A stretch of DNA of 64,000 nucleotides. Source: Stieleria mannarensis (GTDB lineage: Bacteria; Planctomycetota; Planctomycetia; Pirellulales; Pirellulaceae). Position 1 is the first letter of the stretch. Each line of letters starts with the position of its first letter. A model generated the notes under the pieces. It ran no database searches. It saw only the letters and a program-made list of their open reading frames with translations, and was not told the DNA's origin. Below are positions 19,201 through 27,013 of this stretch, in pieces. The stretch is from the NCBI RefSeq assembly GCF_014154935.1, contig NZ_JACEHH010000013.1:124001-188000 (forward strand), read 5' to 3'. A program made the position numbers and the translations under genes.

Positions 19201-19305
19201 AAAGCGATCAAGACGTCGCTGATGCCCGAGCAGGTTTTCAAAGACATGACCGACCAACAGATCGTCGATCTGTTCGCCTATCTGATGCTTGGCACACGGC
19301 GGTGA
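16258..19305 (+). CDS. PVC-type membrane-bound dehydrogenase with HEAT repeats and cytochrome c
   Basis: About 1,015 residues from the ATG that opens a clear signal peptide (MRLLFLLVGAWAAVIPL, cleavage near SLDAQ). An in-frame TTG at 16216 is judged too early. Residues about 40-430 form a beta-propeller resembling the PVC 'putative membrane-bound dehydrogenase' domain, with GPDGWLYGANG and GPDGAIYLADWYD blades. Residues about 440-830 are alpha-helical HEAT-like repeats. A C-terminal cytochrome c has a CGTCH haem site starting at Cys893. The expected role is periplasmic oxidation of a sugar or polyol with electron transfer through the haem; the substrate is unknown. It ends 23 bp from the convergent FlgO-like gene. 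Confidence 0.9.
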   Translation: MRLLFLLVGAWAAVIPLTPSLDAQTTPPDGPAGNEKVAEIFRTFSAKGAQRDESELTPPEAMIDRLRLRSDVEADLIAHEPELSQPLFLTWDSRGRMWAVQYRQYQYPAGLKVERFDQYLRAVYDKVPEPPPHGDRGADKITVFSDTDGDGVYDSAKDVITGLNIASSVQVGPQGIWVLNPPYLLHYPDADGDDIPDGDPEVHLSGFGLQDTHSVANSLLWGPDGWLYGANGSTTAGTVSSEVTKGVAFEGQCIWRYHPETKVFEIYAEGGGNTFSLEIDSKGHVFSGTNGGSKRGYHYPQGSYNDKNWGKHGPLTNPYALGYFTGMPMQGDTRRFAQAFMIYEGGLFSDDFDGTIVAPNSLHNLVWNSRLIRDGSTYRTEDVENLVETDDRWFRPVYAGAGPDGAIYLADWYDTRLSHVNPVDDWHKDSGRIYRLRPKGSEPVYRSGDLTALPSADLLALFESPNKWVRRRAALVLGWRDDPESVDALVERVENGGSLESLWALNLMGELSTERAVGWMRHDNPHIRRWAVRLMGDRHEGHHEMVALAETETDLQVRSQLASTAKRVDSDTGLAIIDRLARRDEDAKDPHLPLLYWWAVEAHADDWDAIETFFSSDASWDRPLVRQFILGRLAQRYAASGTAADMDRCDALVAMAPNATTREILLVGLTKAFQGRSIPELPRRLDQALSTYQESRGESGAVLALRSGRDGAADAAIKLLRDRSTDLGLRIEIAQTLGELRVPQSVDVLLRLATGRETDQPALQRVAITTLAYFDDARIAPGLIGAFYSKISREHGLRAAACRTLASRASWADRLLEEVIQWRVRVPEVPEDVIQRLRTYEDPAFVARVEQAFGKAVTVSSAEKIVEIERLTELLSHRAGDADKGKPLFASKCGTCHKLFGQGKSIGPPLDGYERGSLKFWLPAIIEPSLEIREGFQSYMALTDDGRVVTGMMAAQDPKTVTLRTADDQTVVLVRDDLEQFKAIKTSLMPEQVFKDMTDQQIVDLFAYLMLGTRR

Positions 19306-19328
19306 GCGGGAATCGGGCAACCGCCAGC

Positions 19329-20924
19329 TTATTTTTTGAGTGTTGCAGTGACGAATTCGCCTCCGCCTGCGAAGAACAGTGGAGAGTTCTTCGAATGAAG
19401 GAAGGGGGCAAACTCCTTGAAGTCGGCGATGATGGTTTCAAAGTCATCGTCGGAAGGACCGTCATTGCCTGAATCGACTTGAAACGTCACGGTGTCGCGC
19501 ACGCGGGTAATCCGTACCAGATGAGGACCCGCCGTCGGCAATTCTCCGATCTCCTCATCACCCATCTTGAAGCGGTTGAGTTTGACCTTGCCCGGTTCGC
19601 TTCGCATGTGTGGTGAATGCAGCCGTAAATACACCGAGTCTTTCAATCCGTTGTAGTGGAGATCCGCGACGCCATAGCCGATGCCGATGTTTGCCACCAT
19701 GTCATCGTGTCCAAATTGGACGACGACTTCGAAGGTGAAATCATCCAAGCCACAGCCGATGTCTTTGGTAAAAATCACACCTTGGTTGCGATAGGTGAAC
19801 TCGTTGTATCCCTGGATCCGAATGCCGCCGGATTCACCTTTCTGATAGCGCGATCGGGTCATCAGAAACGACGGCAGGACTCGTGAATTGCCCAACGCTT
19901 CGGCGTTTCGGACCGTCCCGGCTAGACCGGGGCGTCCGGCCGCGTGGTCACCTGTCATTTGGGCGAGTGTCCGGGTCAAACTGATCGTGGTGGAGGTTGC
20001 GACGATGATTCTGCCGGTCTGGACATCGATCAAACGGACGTAGGCGATGCCCCGAGTGCGGCTATTGGGAACAATTTTGCCCGCCAGGACATGGGTCGCC
20101 CCGGTCAAGTCGCCTAACTTTTGAGCCGTTTTTGGATCGAACAGGAGTGTGTTTTGGAGAAGCAATTCCCCCAACGCTTGCCCCAGTGATCCACGATCGA
20201 CGACGGCAACGCCTCGGTTGACGAGTTTGGTGGTGACATCTTCCGCCATCACGAGCGTGTCATCGACGGATTCGCCATTCTGGTCTCGGATCGGACACAC
20301 CGCGACGCGCAGATCGAGATCGGGTTCGACTTCATCACCCACCTGTAATTCAGGTTCCAGATTCCCGACCAATTTCGCTTTGCAATACTTTTTCTGGACT
20401 TCGATGACCTGAAGTTCGGCAATTTTCGGACGTTCAACCGCCATCACCTCGCCGCTGACCGGGTCTTTGATTTCTCCCTCATTTCGGAACACGGTCAACA
20501 TCGTCTGTTCACGGATACCGCTGTCCGTACCAAGGGTGATGTAGACGACTTGCGATGCCACTTTGGCGATCCGCCCGGGGGATTTTCTCTGTGCCACGAC
20601 CTGTCCGATCTTCCAACTCAGCATCTCGGCCAGCCCGATCGACTTCACCGCGTCGTCGAAAGCGAAGGGGGTGATCACCTCTTTGACATTGCTTCGATCG
20701 AATTGGACATCGGTATTGGTGTCAATGTCTCGGATCGTCACGCTCTCGGCGTCTCGGCTGAGCAGCGTTCCGATGATGGGCTTGGAGGAATCGTTCAGCA
20801 GCACCTTGAACAGGGGCGGCGAAGAAACCTGAGCTGAAACCGGCGCGCAAACGAGAATCCCCAGGGACGCAGCGATCAAGTATCGAGAGAACGCCAGCGA
20901 GCGAAAGATGGGAGGAGGAAGCAT
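19329..20924 (-). CDS. Secreted FlgO/CsgG-like protein
   Basis: 531 residues with an N-terminal signal peptide (hydrophobic YLIAASLGILVCAPVSA). An early segment about 40-90 has a 'GTLLSRDAESVTIRD' beta pattern. The stretch VVYITLGTDSGIREQTMLTV (about 126-145) resembles the FlgT C-terminal beta-barrel. A middle domain (about 205-325) resembles FlgO/CsgG: 'DVTTKLVNRGVAVVDR...TGATHVLAGKIV...YVRLIDVQTGRIIVA'. The C-terminal 200 residues are probably a beta-sandwich and are not recognised. No flagellar or curli genes lie nearby, so these domains probably act in a general envelope role. Domain assignments are moderate. Confidence 0.75.
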   Translation of the reverse strand: MLPPPIFRSLAFSRYLIAASLGILVCAPVSAQVSSPPLFKVLLNDSSKPIIGTLLSRDAESVTIRDIDTNTDVQFDRSNVKEVITPFAFDDAVKSIGLAEMLSWKIGQVVAQRKSPGRIAKVASQVVYITLGTDSGIREQTMLTVFRNEGEIKDPVSGEVMAVERPKIAELQVIEVQKKYCKAKLVGNLEPELQVGDEVEPDLDLRVAVCPIRDQNGESVDDTLVMAEDVTTKLVNRGVAVVDRGSLGQALGELLLQNTLLFDPKTAQKLGDLTGATHVLAGKIVPNSRTRGIAYVRLIDVQTGRIIVATSTTISLTRTLAQMTGDHAAGRPGLAGTVRNAEALGNSRVLPSFLMTRSRYQKGESGGIRIQGYNEFTYRNQGVIFTKDIGCGLDDFTFEVVVQFGHDDMVANIGIGYGVADLHYNGLKDSVYLRLHSPHMRSEPGKVKLNRFKMGDEEIGELPTAGPHLVRITRVRDTVTFQVDSGNDGPSDDDFETIIADFKEFAPFLHSKNSPLFFAGGGEFVTATLKK

Positions 20925-21040
20925 TGGTCGATCGACTTAATCAAGGCGGACGCATAGGAAACCGTCTGAGGAGGCGATCGGCTTCATTGCTGGGTGGATT
21001 CAGAAGAATCACTCCGATTGGTCATGCGATGCCCTGCACG

Positions 21041-21102
21041 TGGCGATGACAGGGCCCCGAGCATGGCGATGACAGGGCACCGAGCATGACGATGACAGGT
21101 GG
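21041..21102 (+). repeat. Three tandem 23-bp units
   Basis: TGGCGATGACAGGGC-type units start at 21041, 21064 and 21087 (the last begins TGACGATG). They lie in the spacer between the FlgO-like gene start and the lactonase remnant. No other structure was seen in 20925-21180. Confidence 0.8.
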
Positions 21103-21180
21103 GAGCGAAGGTCTAGGGTTCGAAATTGTAGCGATGGGATTGCGAGCACGTCAAATCTGTCGGCGTGTTCAGACTCTGCA

Positions 21181-21570
21181 TCACGGTCTTCGATGGGACG
21201 CGTGTTGCGAACGTTTTATGAACCGCACGTTCACCGGTGCGCCGACATTGATCTCGCTCTCGGTTGTCGAAAGTGCCCCGGTCATTGATTCGATCTTCAA
21301 CGACACGATGTTGCCCGTCTTTTGGTTGGCGACGACGACAAATTTCCCGCCGGGGGCAATCGCGACATAGGACGGATTGTCAGCTTCGGCCGCCAGTCGT
21401 GGCTGGGGCAACGCGCCATTTACCGCGTCAAGCTTCGCAACATAGATCCCCTCGCTGGTCGAGTCGCCGCGCGTGTAGGTGCCGAAATAAACGAGTGTCT
21501 CCGCGGGGCACATCGTGCCGGCCAGGAAGAGATACAATAGTGACGCGGTCCTACCCAACCGCTTTGCCAA
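21181..21570 (-). pseudogene. Internally deleted lactonase (7-bladed propeller, YbhE/6-phosphogluconolactonase family)
   Basis: Only 129 residues, against roughly 330-400 for the family. A signal peptide is followed by the typical N-terminal blade (LVYFGTYTRGDSTSEGIYVAK and DNPSYVAIAPGGKF). The sequence then passes directly into what looks like the C-terminal blade (VVVANQKTGNIVSLKIE...NVGAPVNVRFI), where the family normally ends. The middle blades are missing in frame, and the join falls at the 'GKF.xxAN' motif shared by many blades, which suggests recombination between homologous blades. It is likely non-functional as a lactonase. It is divergent to the esterase gene at 21649. Confidence 0.7.
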
Positions 21571-21648
21571 CGAAGAAAAAAAACTGCCTTCCTGCCCGCA
21601 TTCTCTGCGGGTGCACCACGCTTTGAATCCACATCGAGAACGAATCTG

Positions 21649-23598
21649 ATGCGATACCTTGTTCCTGCCCTGCTGATTGCGTTCGCGTTTGCCGAGACGG
21701 GGTTCACCCAGCCCGTCGAATCTTCCTCCACGACGGGCGATTCATTGATCGCCGAATACTTTCGCGCCGAGACGCAGAAGTTGGCGGATCGCACTTTCGC
21801 CGATATCGAGACGTTGGAGGATTGGACGGACAGACGCCCGGAGTACCGTCGCCAAATGTTGGAGATGCTCGGCTTAGACCCGATGCCGCCCAAGACACCG
21901 CTGGAACCCGTCGTGACGGGCACGCTGGAAGCATCCGGTGTCATCGTCGAGCGGTTGCATTTTCAATCGATGCCGGGGCTGTACGTGACCGCCAATTTGT
22001 ACCGGCCGAAAGAGCAACAGGGAAAACTTCCGGCAATCCTTTACGTCTGTGGCCACGGCGGCGAGCGGCACGACGGCAAGAGCTTGGGCAACAAGACCCA
22101 TTACCAGCATCACGGAGCCTGGTTCGCGCGAAACGGTTATGTGTGCTTGACCATCGACACGGTCCAGCTGGGTGAAATCGAAGGCATTCACCACGGAACG
22201 TATCGCGAAAAGATGTGGTGGTGGAACAATCGCGGCTATTCGTCGGCGGGTGTGGAAGCCTTCAACTGCATTCGCTCACTGGACTACTTGCAGTCGCGTG
22301 GGGAAGTGGACGGAGACCGAATCGGCGTGACCGGGCGCAGTGGCGGCGGGGCGTATTCGTGGTGGATCGCGGCGATCGACCAACGGGTCACCGTTGCCGT
22401 TCCGGTGGCGGGGATCACCAATTTGAAAAACCATGTCGTTGACGGCTGTGTCGAAGGCCATTGCGATTGCATGTACATGGTCAACACCTACCGCTGGGAT
22501 TTCCCGATGGTCGCCGCATTGGTTGCGCCGCGTCCGCTGCTGATTTCCAATTCCGACAAAGACCGCATCTTTCCGCTCGACGGCGTGGTCGACGTTTATT
22601 CCAAAGTCCAAAAGATCTACGACCTGTACGATGCCCGCGACAAGTTGGGGCTGCAAATCACCGAAGGCCCCCACAAGGACACCCAAGAACTGCGCGTCGC
22701 TGCGTTCCGCTGGATGAACCGTTTCTTGCGTGACGATCAAACGTTGATCGAAACCGCCGCGAAGCCGTTGTTCGAAAAACGCGATTTGAAAGTGTTCGAC
22801 AGCCTGCCGCAGGATCAACGGGTGACGACGATCCAGGAGAGTTTTATCGCCAAAGCAGAACCGGGCGATCTGGATTGGGAATCCCCCGCGGCGGTCCGTT
22901 CACTGATCGAGCGACTGCGGGAACTCACCTTTCGGGGATGGCCCGATTCGCCGGAACCGTTGGACGTCACATCGGTCGCGGCAAATGGGATTCCGGATGC
23001 GCACGTGATCGAGTTCAACAGTCAATCGCCGTTTCGTTTGCCGGTCTATGTTTTTCAGCCCCACAAGGACGCCGGTGCCCACGTCGACGTCGTCGTCCTG
23101 GATGAAGCCGGGTGGGCAAAGTGGGGTCCGGCCCTGGCGGAGTTCTTTCCCGGTCACGTGGGCGATGTGAAACCCGACCGGCGGCTTGCCGAATCGTTGC
23201 GGCAAACGACTGCGAATCGCAACACCGCCTACATCGTCCCCCGCGGTGTCGGACCGACTCGCTGGAGTGACGACCAACGGACGCAAACGCACCTCCGGCG
23301 CCGTTTCATGCTGCTCGGTCAGACCCTGGCGGGAATGCGGGTCTATGACGTGCGCCGAGCGATCGAGGCGTTGCGGCAATCACCGGGACTGGAATCGGCT
23401 CCGGTCTCGATCACCGCCGCAGACGATGCGGCCGTTTGGGGGCTGTACGCGTCGCTATTTGTTGACCGAATCGATCAGCTCAATCTGGAGCAGTTGCCCG
23501 AGCGGAATCGCGACGCACCGGACATGTTGAACGTCAGCCGGATCGTGGAGATCGAGGATGTCGCGAAGGCGGCGCGCACGCGGTTGTCGGGGAAGTAG
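21649..23598 (+). CDS. Secreted alpha/beta hydrolase, acetyl-xylan-esterase-like
   Basis: 649 residues with a signal peptide (MRYLVPALLIAFAFAETGF). The alpha/beta-hydrolase core shows an oxyanion-side 'YVCGHGG' and the nucleophile elbow GRSGGG with Ser231. The acid is probably Asp305 in NSDKDRIFP and the histidine His342 in EGPHKD, so the triad appears complete. The C-terminal ~280 residues form a second, degenerate hydrolase-like half ('VVVLDEAGWAKWGPALAEFFP') with no obvious nucleophile elbow. It probably deacetylates or de-esterifies plant or algal polysaccharide outside the cytoplasm; the substrate is inferred from family only. Confidence 0.87.
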   Translation: MRYLVPALLIAFAFAETGFTQPVESSSTTGDSLIAEYFRAETQKLADRTFADIETLEDWTDRRPEYRRQMLEMLGLDPMPPKTPLEPVVTGTLEASGVIVERLHFQSMPGLYVTANLYRPKEQQGKLPAILYVCGHGGERHDGKSLGNKTHYQHHGAWFARNGYVCLTIDTVQLGEIEGIHHGTYREKMWWWNNRGYSSAGVEAFNCIRSLDYLQSRGEVDGDRIGVTGRSGGGAYSWWIAAIDQRVTVAVPVAGITNLKNHVVDGCVEGHCDCMYMVNTYRWDFPMVAALVAPRPLLISNSDKDRIFPLDGVVDVYSKVQKIYDLYDARDKLGLQITEGPHKDTQELRVAAFRWMNRFLRDDQTLIETAAKPLFEKRDLKVFDSLPQDQRVTTIQESFIAKAEPGDLDWESPAAVRSLIERLRELTFRGWPDSPEPLDVTSVAANGIPDAHVIEFNSQSPFRLPVYVFQPHKDAGAHVDVVVLDEAGWAKWGPALAEFFPGHVGDVKPDRRLAESLRQTTANRNTAYIVPRGVGPTRWSDDQRTQTHLRRRFMLLGQTLAGMRVYDVRRAIEALRQSPGLESAPVSITAADDAAVWGLYASLFVDRIDQLNLEQLPERNRDAPDMLNVSRIVEIEDVAKAARTRLSGK

Positions 23599-23639
23599 GC
23601 GAACGCCGTTTGGCAGGCTGCTGGCCCCCTCATCCCCAG

Positions 23640-23672
23640 CCCTTCTCTGTGCGCAAAGCCGGGGGAGAAGGG
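23640..23672. repeat. Inverted repeat in the convergent spacer
   Basis: CCCTTCTC at 23640-23647 pairs with GAGAAGGG at 23665-23672. It lies between the convergent esterase and Arg/Glu/Met genes and has no T-tract, so it is only a weak terminator candidate. Confidence 0.4.
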
Positions 23673-23784
23673 AGCCATTGTAAGTTTTGCAGGCACCAGT
23701 GCCCCCTGGGACGGTTGCGGAGCGAGTATACGCTCGGAGCCGTGAGGGGTTATGCTTGATCGTGCGCGCCTCTCCCACGGCCTT

Positions 23785-24576
23785 TCAATGCCCGCCTCGG
23801 TGGGGCGGGGCGATCAGGACGCGCAGGTGTTCGGTCGCACGGTCAGGGCGATCGGAGCGGAACAGCAATTCGGCCAGTTGCAAATGCAATCGATGCTGGA
23901 CGACGGGAGACTTCGCATGCCCGACCATGTCGGCCAGAAAATCGGTGGCCGCTTCGGGTTCCAGATACGCCGCTGCCATTTTGATCGCATCCAAGGCGGC
24001 TTCATCCGCTTTGGAAATCGATTCGTGAGCCCGTTGTTCGAGTTCCAGTTCGGCGGCGCGAAGTTCAAGCTGTTTACGGCGAAGTTCAAGTTCATGCATC
24101 TCGCGCTCGTGCATCTCACGCTCGTGCATCTCACGCTCACGCCGTTCTCGCTCCTCCATCTCACGACCGCGCATTTCGCGTTCGCGTCGTTCACGGTCAT
24201 CCATCTCGCGACCGCGCATTTCGCGTTCGCGTCGTTCACGGTCATCCATCTCGCGCTCACGCATCGGGCGCTCGCGTCGTTCACGCTCACGCATTTCACG
24301 CTCACGCATTTCAGGTCCGCGTGGTTCACGCCCGTGTAATTCACGCCCCCGTCGTTCGCGCTCCTCAATTTCGTGCTCCTCGAGTTCGCGCTCCTCAAAT
24401 CCTCGTTCGCGGCGTGGTTCTGCTTCGTCGCGGTCTCGTTGGACACGCTCTCGTTCGCGGAATTCAGGCTCTTGGTCGTCGCCGCGGGCGGCCAGTGGGA
24501 CCAGTGTGGCACCAAGCATGCAGAACACGAACCCGGCGGTGCGTCCGGCTGAGGATGATCGATCGATGAGCTTCAT
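23785..24576 (-). CDS. Secreted low-complexity Arg/Glu/Met-rich repeat protein
   Basis: 263 residues. The N-terminus is a signal peptide (FVFCMLGATLVPLAA). Residues about 38-170 are almost only E, R, M, D and H in short units such as REMDDRERREREMRG (15 residues), which repeats with a 45-bp DNA period; two copies are nearly identical around 24185-24275. This should form one long charged helix. The last ~90 residues are an ordinary helical domain (ALDAIKMAAAYLEPEAATDF), perhaps a TPR-like pair. Function unknown. Expression as protein is supported by the intact frame and the signal peptide. Confidence 0.75.
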   Translation of the reverse strand: MKLIDRSSSAGRTAGFVFCMLGATLVPLAARGDDQEPEFRERERVQRDRDEAEPRRERGFEERELEEHEIEERERRGRELHGREPRGPEMREREMRERERRERPMREREMDDRERREREMRGREMDDRERREREMRGREMEERERREREMHEREMHEREMHELELRRKQLELRAAELELEQRAHESISKADEAALDAIKMAAAYLEPEAATDFLADMVGHAKSPVVQHRLHLQLAELLFRSDRPDRATEHLRVLIAPPHRGGH

Positions 24577-24723
24577 GGCTGAACCTCGGGGTTGGGGAGG
24601 GAGAAAAACATGGGGCGGTTTGCGAAACAGGGGCAGGTACCAAAAGTGCGAAGCACCCTGGGGGCCAGTTGTTTTTTTCCTGACCCGAGTGCCACGAGCG
24701 TAAGGAAGCAGGGATTCGCAACC

Positions 24724-24798
24724 GTTGGTGTGCAGGCTTTAGCCGCCATCGTCGCTGCGAAGCAGCGACGGGAAATCGCCTAAAGGCTAGACACCAAC
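24724..24798. repeat. 75-bp dispersed inverted repeat, copy 1
   Basis: Outer arms GTTGGTGTGCAGGCTTTAG and CTAAAGGCTAGACACCAAC pair with few mismatches. The inside has a perfect hairpin GTCGCTGC-GAA-GCAGCGAC (24751-24769). A partial second copy lies at 57630-57682. The rest of the 24577-24907 spacer shows no gene. Confidence 0.85.
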
Positions 24799-24907
24799 AC
24801 TGATGCCCGTGCGATTTGTACTTGACCCGTTTTCGATCGCCGTCCCAAAACCCAATTGGAACCAACACACCTGTCAGTGTAGCCAAGTCTCGCACCCTCT
24901 GCTGGCG

Positions 24908-26011
24908 TCAGGGAGCCAGCAAGGAAACTCCACACGCTTTGGCCCAGCGAGAATGATAGGTTCCCAGCCGCTGGGCGGTGGTGCCTTGGGGCATGATCGT
25001 CGAGAGATGCCCGATGACGCGGTCGATGTCGTCCCACAGGTATTGCGAGGCGACGGCGGGGATCTGGTTGAATGCGGACCGATCGTAGCGTGAGGTTGGC
25101 ATCGATTCGAGCAGGAACTGGACCAAGGGGGTGCACCAGGCATCGATCGCGACCGCCGACGCCCCGAGCGCGATCAGTTTGGCGACGTCACGCGAGGAGA
25201 CTTCGCCCGGCACGACCCACAACGGTTTCTCCCCGCATTGGTGCTCGTCCATCAGTTGCCGCGCCCGGGTGACGAGCGCGGCGAGCTGGAGGCCCTCGAT
25301 TTCGGGCTGATTCATCCGCACGATCAATCCGTCGGGTTGTGCAATCAGCGCCGCGGCGATCTCCTCTTCCAATCGGTAGCAATCGATCGATACAAACACG
25401 ACAGCCGTAGGCGCCAGCAGACGCAATTGGTCGAGTTTGGTTTGCGCTTGCTTGAGCGAAACGACATCGGTGGGGAAGGCACCGGTGGCGACATACCCGC
25501 CGCCGCCGATCGGAGAATGATCCGCCGCATTTTCCCAACGGTTCATCTGGTCGGGGGAATAGGCCAAGCGTCCCGAGGGATCGCGTGTTGCCGACAAGCG
25601 AACATCGATGACGCGTGTTTGGTCAAAATCAACCGGCGAGAACCCATAACGTTCGGCGCGATAGGGGGTCATCCGCGGCAAGAACTGCGGTTCAGTTTCA
25701 TTGCCGGCCGCACTTTCGTCGACCGGGATCGGCGCAAACAGTTCGCTGGGATCTTCATCGGCCGTGACGTCACGCCGCAATGCCGAAACCACGACGTCCA
25801 GGTTGGCCACCGACGCGGCCAGCCGCCCGGCGACCTCCAACGGCAATTGAATCCATGGCGGGTCGTACCAAAACAGTGGCAATTCGAATCGAACCGATGC
25901 CCCGTCGCTGCGTGTGAGCGTCTTGGCCACCGGAAACATCGGATGGGTTGCCCAGACGGAAGTGGCGTGCGGGGGCAACAAGTGCAGTGAATCGAGTCGA
26001 TCGGAAGTCAC
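24908..26011 (-). CDS. Degenerate glutamate-synthase FMN-barrel-like protein
   Basis: 367 residues from a GTG preceded by AAAGGA at good spacing. The C-terminal half has the layout of the GltB FMN domain: VVFVSIDCYR, then a strand-rich region, then 'LWVVPGEVSSRDVAKLIALGASAVAIDAW' where GltB has its 'VDGG...ALLGA' strands. The 'HDGGTGA' loop and the closely spaced cysteines of the 3Fe-4S cluster are absent; only isolated cysteines remain. It is the last gene of an apparent operon, 18 bp after a GXGXG protein related to the GltB C-terminal domain. It may form a complex with that protein but is unlikely to be a normal glutamate synthase subunit. The family call is inference. Confidence 0.55.
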   Translation of the reverse strand: MTSDRLDSLHLLPPHATSVWATHPMFPVAKTLTRSDGASVRFELPLFWYDPPWIQLPLEVAGRLAASVANLDVVVSALRRDVTADEDPSELFAPIPVDESAAGNETEPQFLPRMTPYRAERYGFSPVDFDQTRVIDVRLSATRDPSGRLAYSPDQMNRWENAADHSPIGGGGYVATGAFPTDVVSLKQAQTKLDQLRLLAPTAVVFVSIDCYRLEEEIAAALIAQPDGLIVRMNQPEIEGLQLAALVTRARQLMDEHQCGEKPLWVVPGEVSSRDVAKLIALGASAVAIDAWCTPLVQFLLESMPTSRYDRSAFNQIPAVASQYLWDDIDRVIGHLSTIMPQGTTAQRLGTYHSRWAKACGVSLLAP

Positions 26012-26029
26012 ACGGAATCCTTTTTGATG

Positions 26030-27001
26030 CTACCGCCAATTGGGAACCACTTCGCCACGCGCGGCGTTTTCTGCCGCCAGTTTTGCGATCGGAACGATTC
26101 GGCGAAAGTCGGTCGCGTCGCCACGGATCCCCGCACTGATCAGCAACAACCCCAACTGGACCTCCTGCTTTTTTCGCAGCGGTGCTTCGGTGACACCGGG
26201 CGTCAAGCTGGCCGCTTTTCCGCGAATGAACACGGCGACGTTGCTGAGCGGGTTGCCCAGGTTCTTGCCCGCGTCGCCGCCGATCACGATGGTTCCCGCC
26301 AGGGCACCGAGTCCGACGTCGTCGCCGACGTTGCCGCGGACGAACAGACCGCCGCCGCGCATCGCGCCCCCGGCTCGATCGCCGGCTGAACCGTAAATGC
26401 CCAACGTTCCACCGGTCATCGCCGTCCCCGCACCGTGACCGGCATGACCGCGGATGCGGACCGACCCGCTGCACATCCCTTCGGCGACGCCGTGTCCGAC
26501 ATTGCCGAACACCTTGATGACTGTCTGGGCGTTGTAGGCGAACGCATAATCACCCAGTGAACCGCGAACCCGCAGCTTGACCGGGTGGTCGATCCGCATC
26601 AGCGCGGCGTGTTGCCCTTCGGCCCCCTGAATCTCGACCCGCGGCAGTTTTTCTTCGTCGCCTTTTAGCGGCACCGAGCGAATCGCCTGGCGGAGCTCCG
26701 CGTCGAACAACTCCTGCATCGAAAACTCGTGCTCGATGTCCGGTAGACTGGCCGTGTCGACCGACTCCTGGTCAAACGCCGCCATCGAATCGTGGGTCGA
26801 ATCATGCGTCGAATCGAGTTGCGGTGCATCGTCCGGCAGAGCTTCGCTGGGGAGTGCCTCCAGGGGAACGGCCTGACCACGCGATGCGTCCGAAGCCCGG
26901 GAATCGGCCCCCGGCGTGACGGTTTGAGCCGATTCACCCGCCGTGTGCTGCGGCGGAGTGGGCGGCTGGGCCGGCTGCGATGGTTTGGGAACGTGTGGCA
27001 T
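26030..27001 (-). CDS. GXGXG-motif protein, glutamate synthase C-terminal-domain-like
   Basis: 323 residues. Residues 1-95 are Pro/Ser/Asp-rich and include DSTHDSTHDS; probably disordered. Residues about 120-270 show the repeated G-xx-G-xxx-G turns of the GltB/FwdC GXGXG beta-helix (FGNVGHGVAEGMCSGSVRI, then GHAGHGAGTAMTGGTLGIYG). Stand-alone versions occur in archaeal-type split glutamate synthase, methylamine/glutamate-amide enzymes and formylmethanofuran dehydrogenase. It starts 12 bp after PNP gene 2 and is followed by the FMN-barrel-like gene. No amidotransferase (GltB N-domain) or GltD partner is in the window. Confidence 0.75.
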   Translation of the reverse strand: MPHVPKPSQPAQPPTPPQHTAGESAQTVTPGADSRASDASRGQAVPLEALPSEALPDDAPQLDSTHDSTHDSMAAFDQESVDTASLPDIEHEFSMQELFDAELRQAIRSVPLKGDEEKLPRVEIQGAEGQHAALMRIDHPVKLRVRGSLGDYAFAYNAQTVIKVFGNVGHGVAEGMCSGSVRIRGHAGHGAGTAMTGGTLGIYGSAGDRAGGAMRGGGLFVRGNVGDDVGLGALAGTIVIGGDAGKNLGNPLSNVAVFIRGKAASLTPGVTEAPLRKKQEVQLGLLLISAGIRGDATDFRRIVPIAKLAAENAARGEVVPNWR

Positions 27002-27013
27002 CGAAACGAATAA

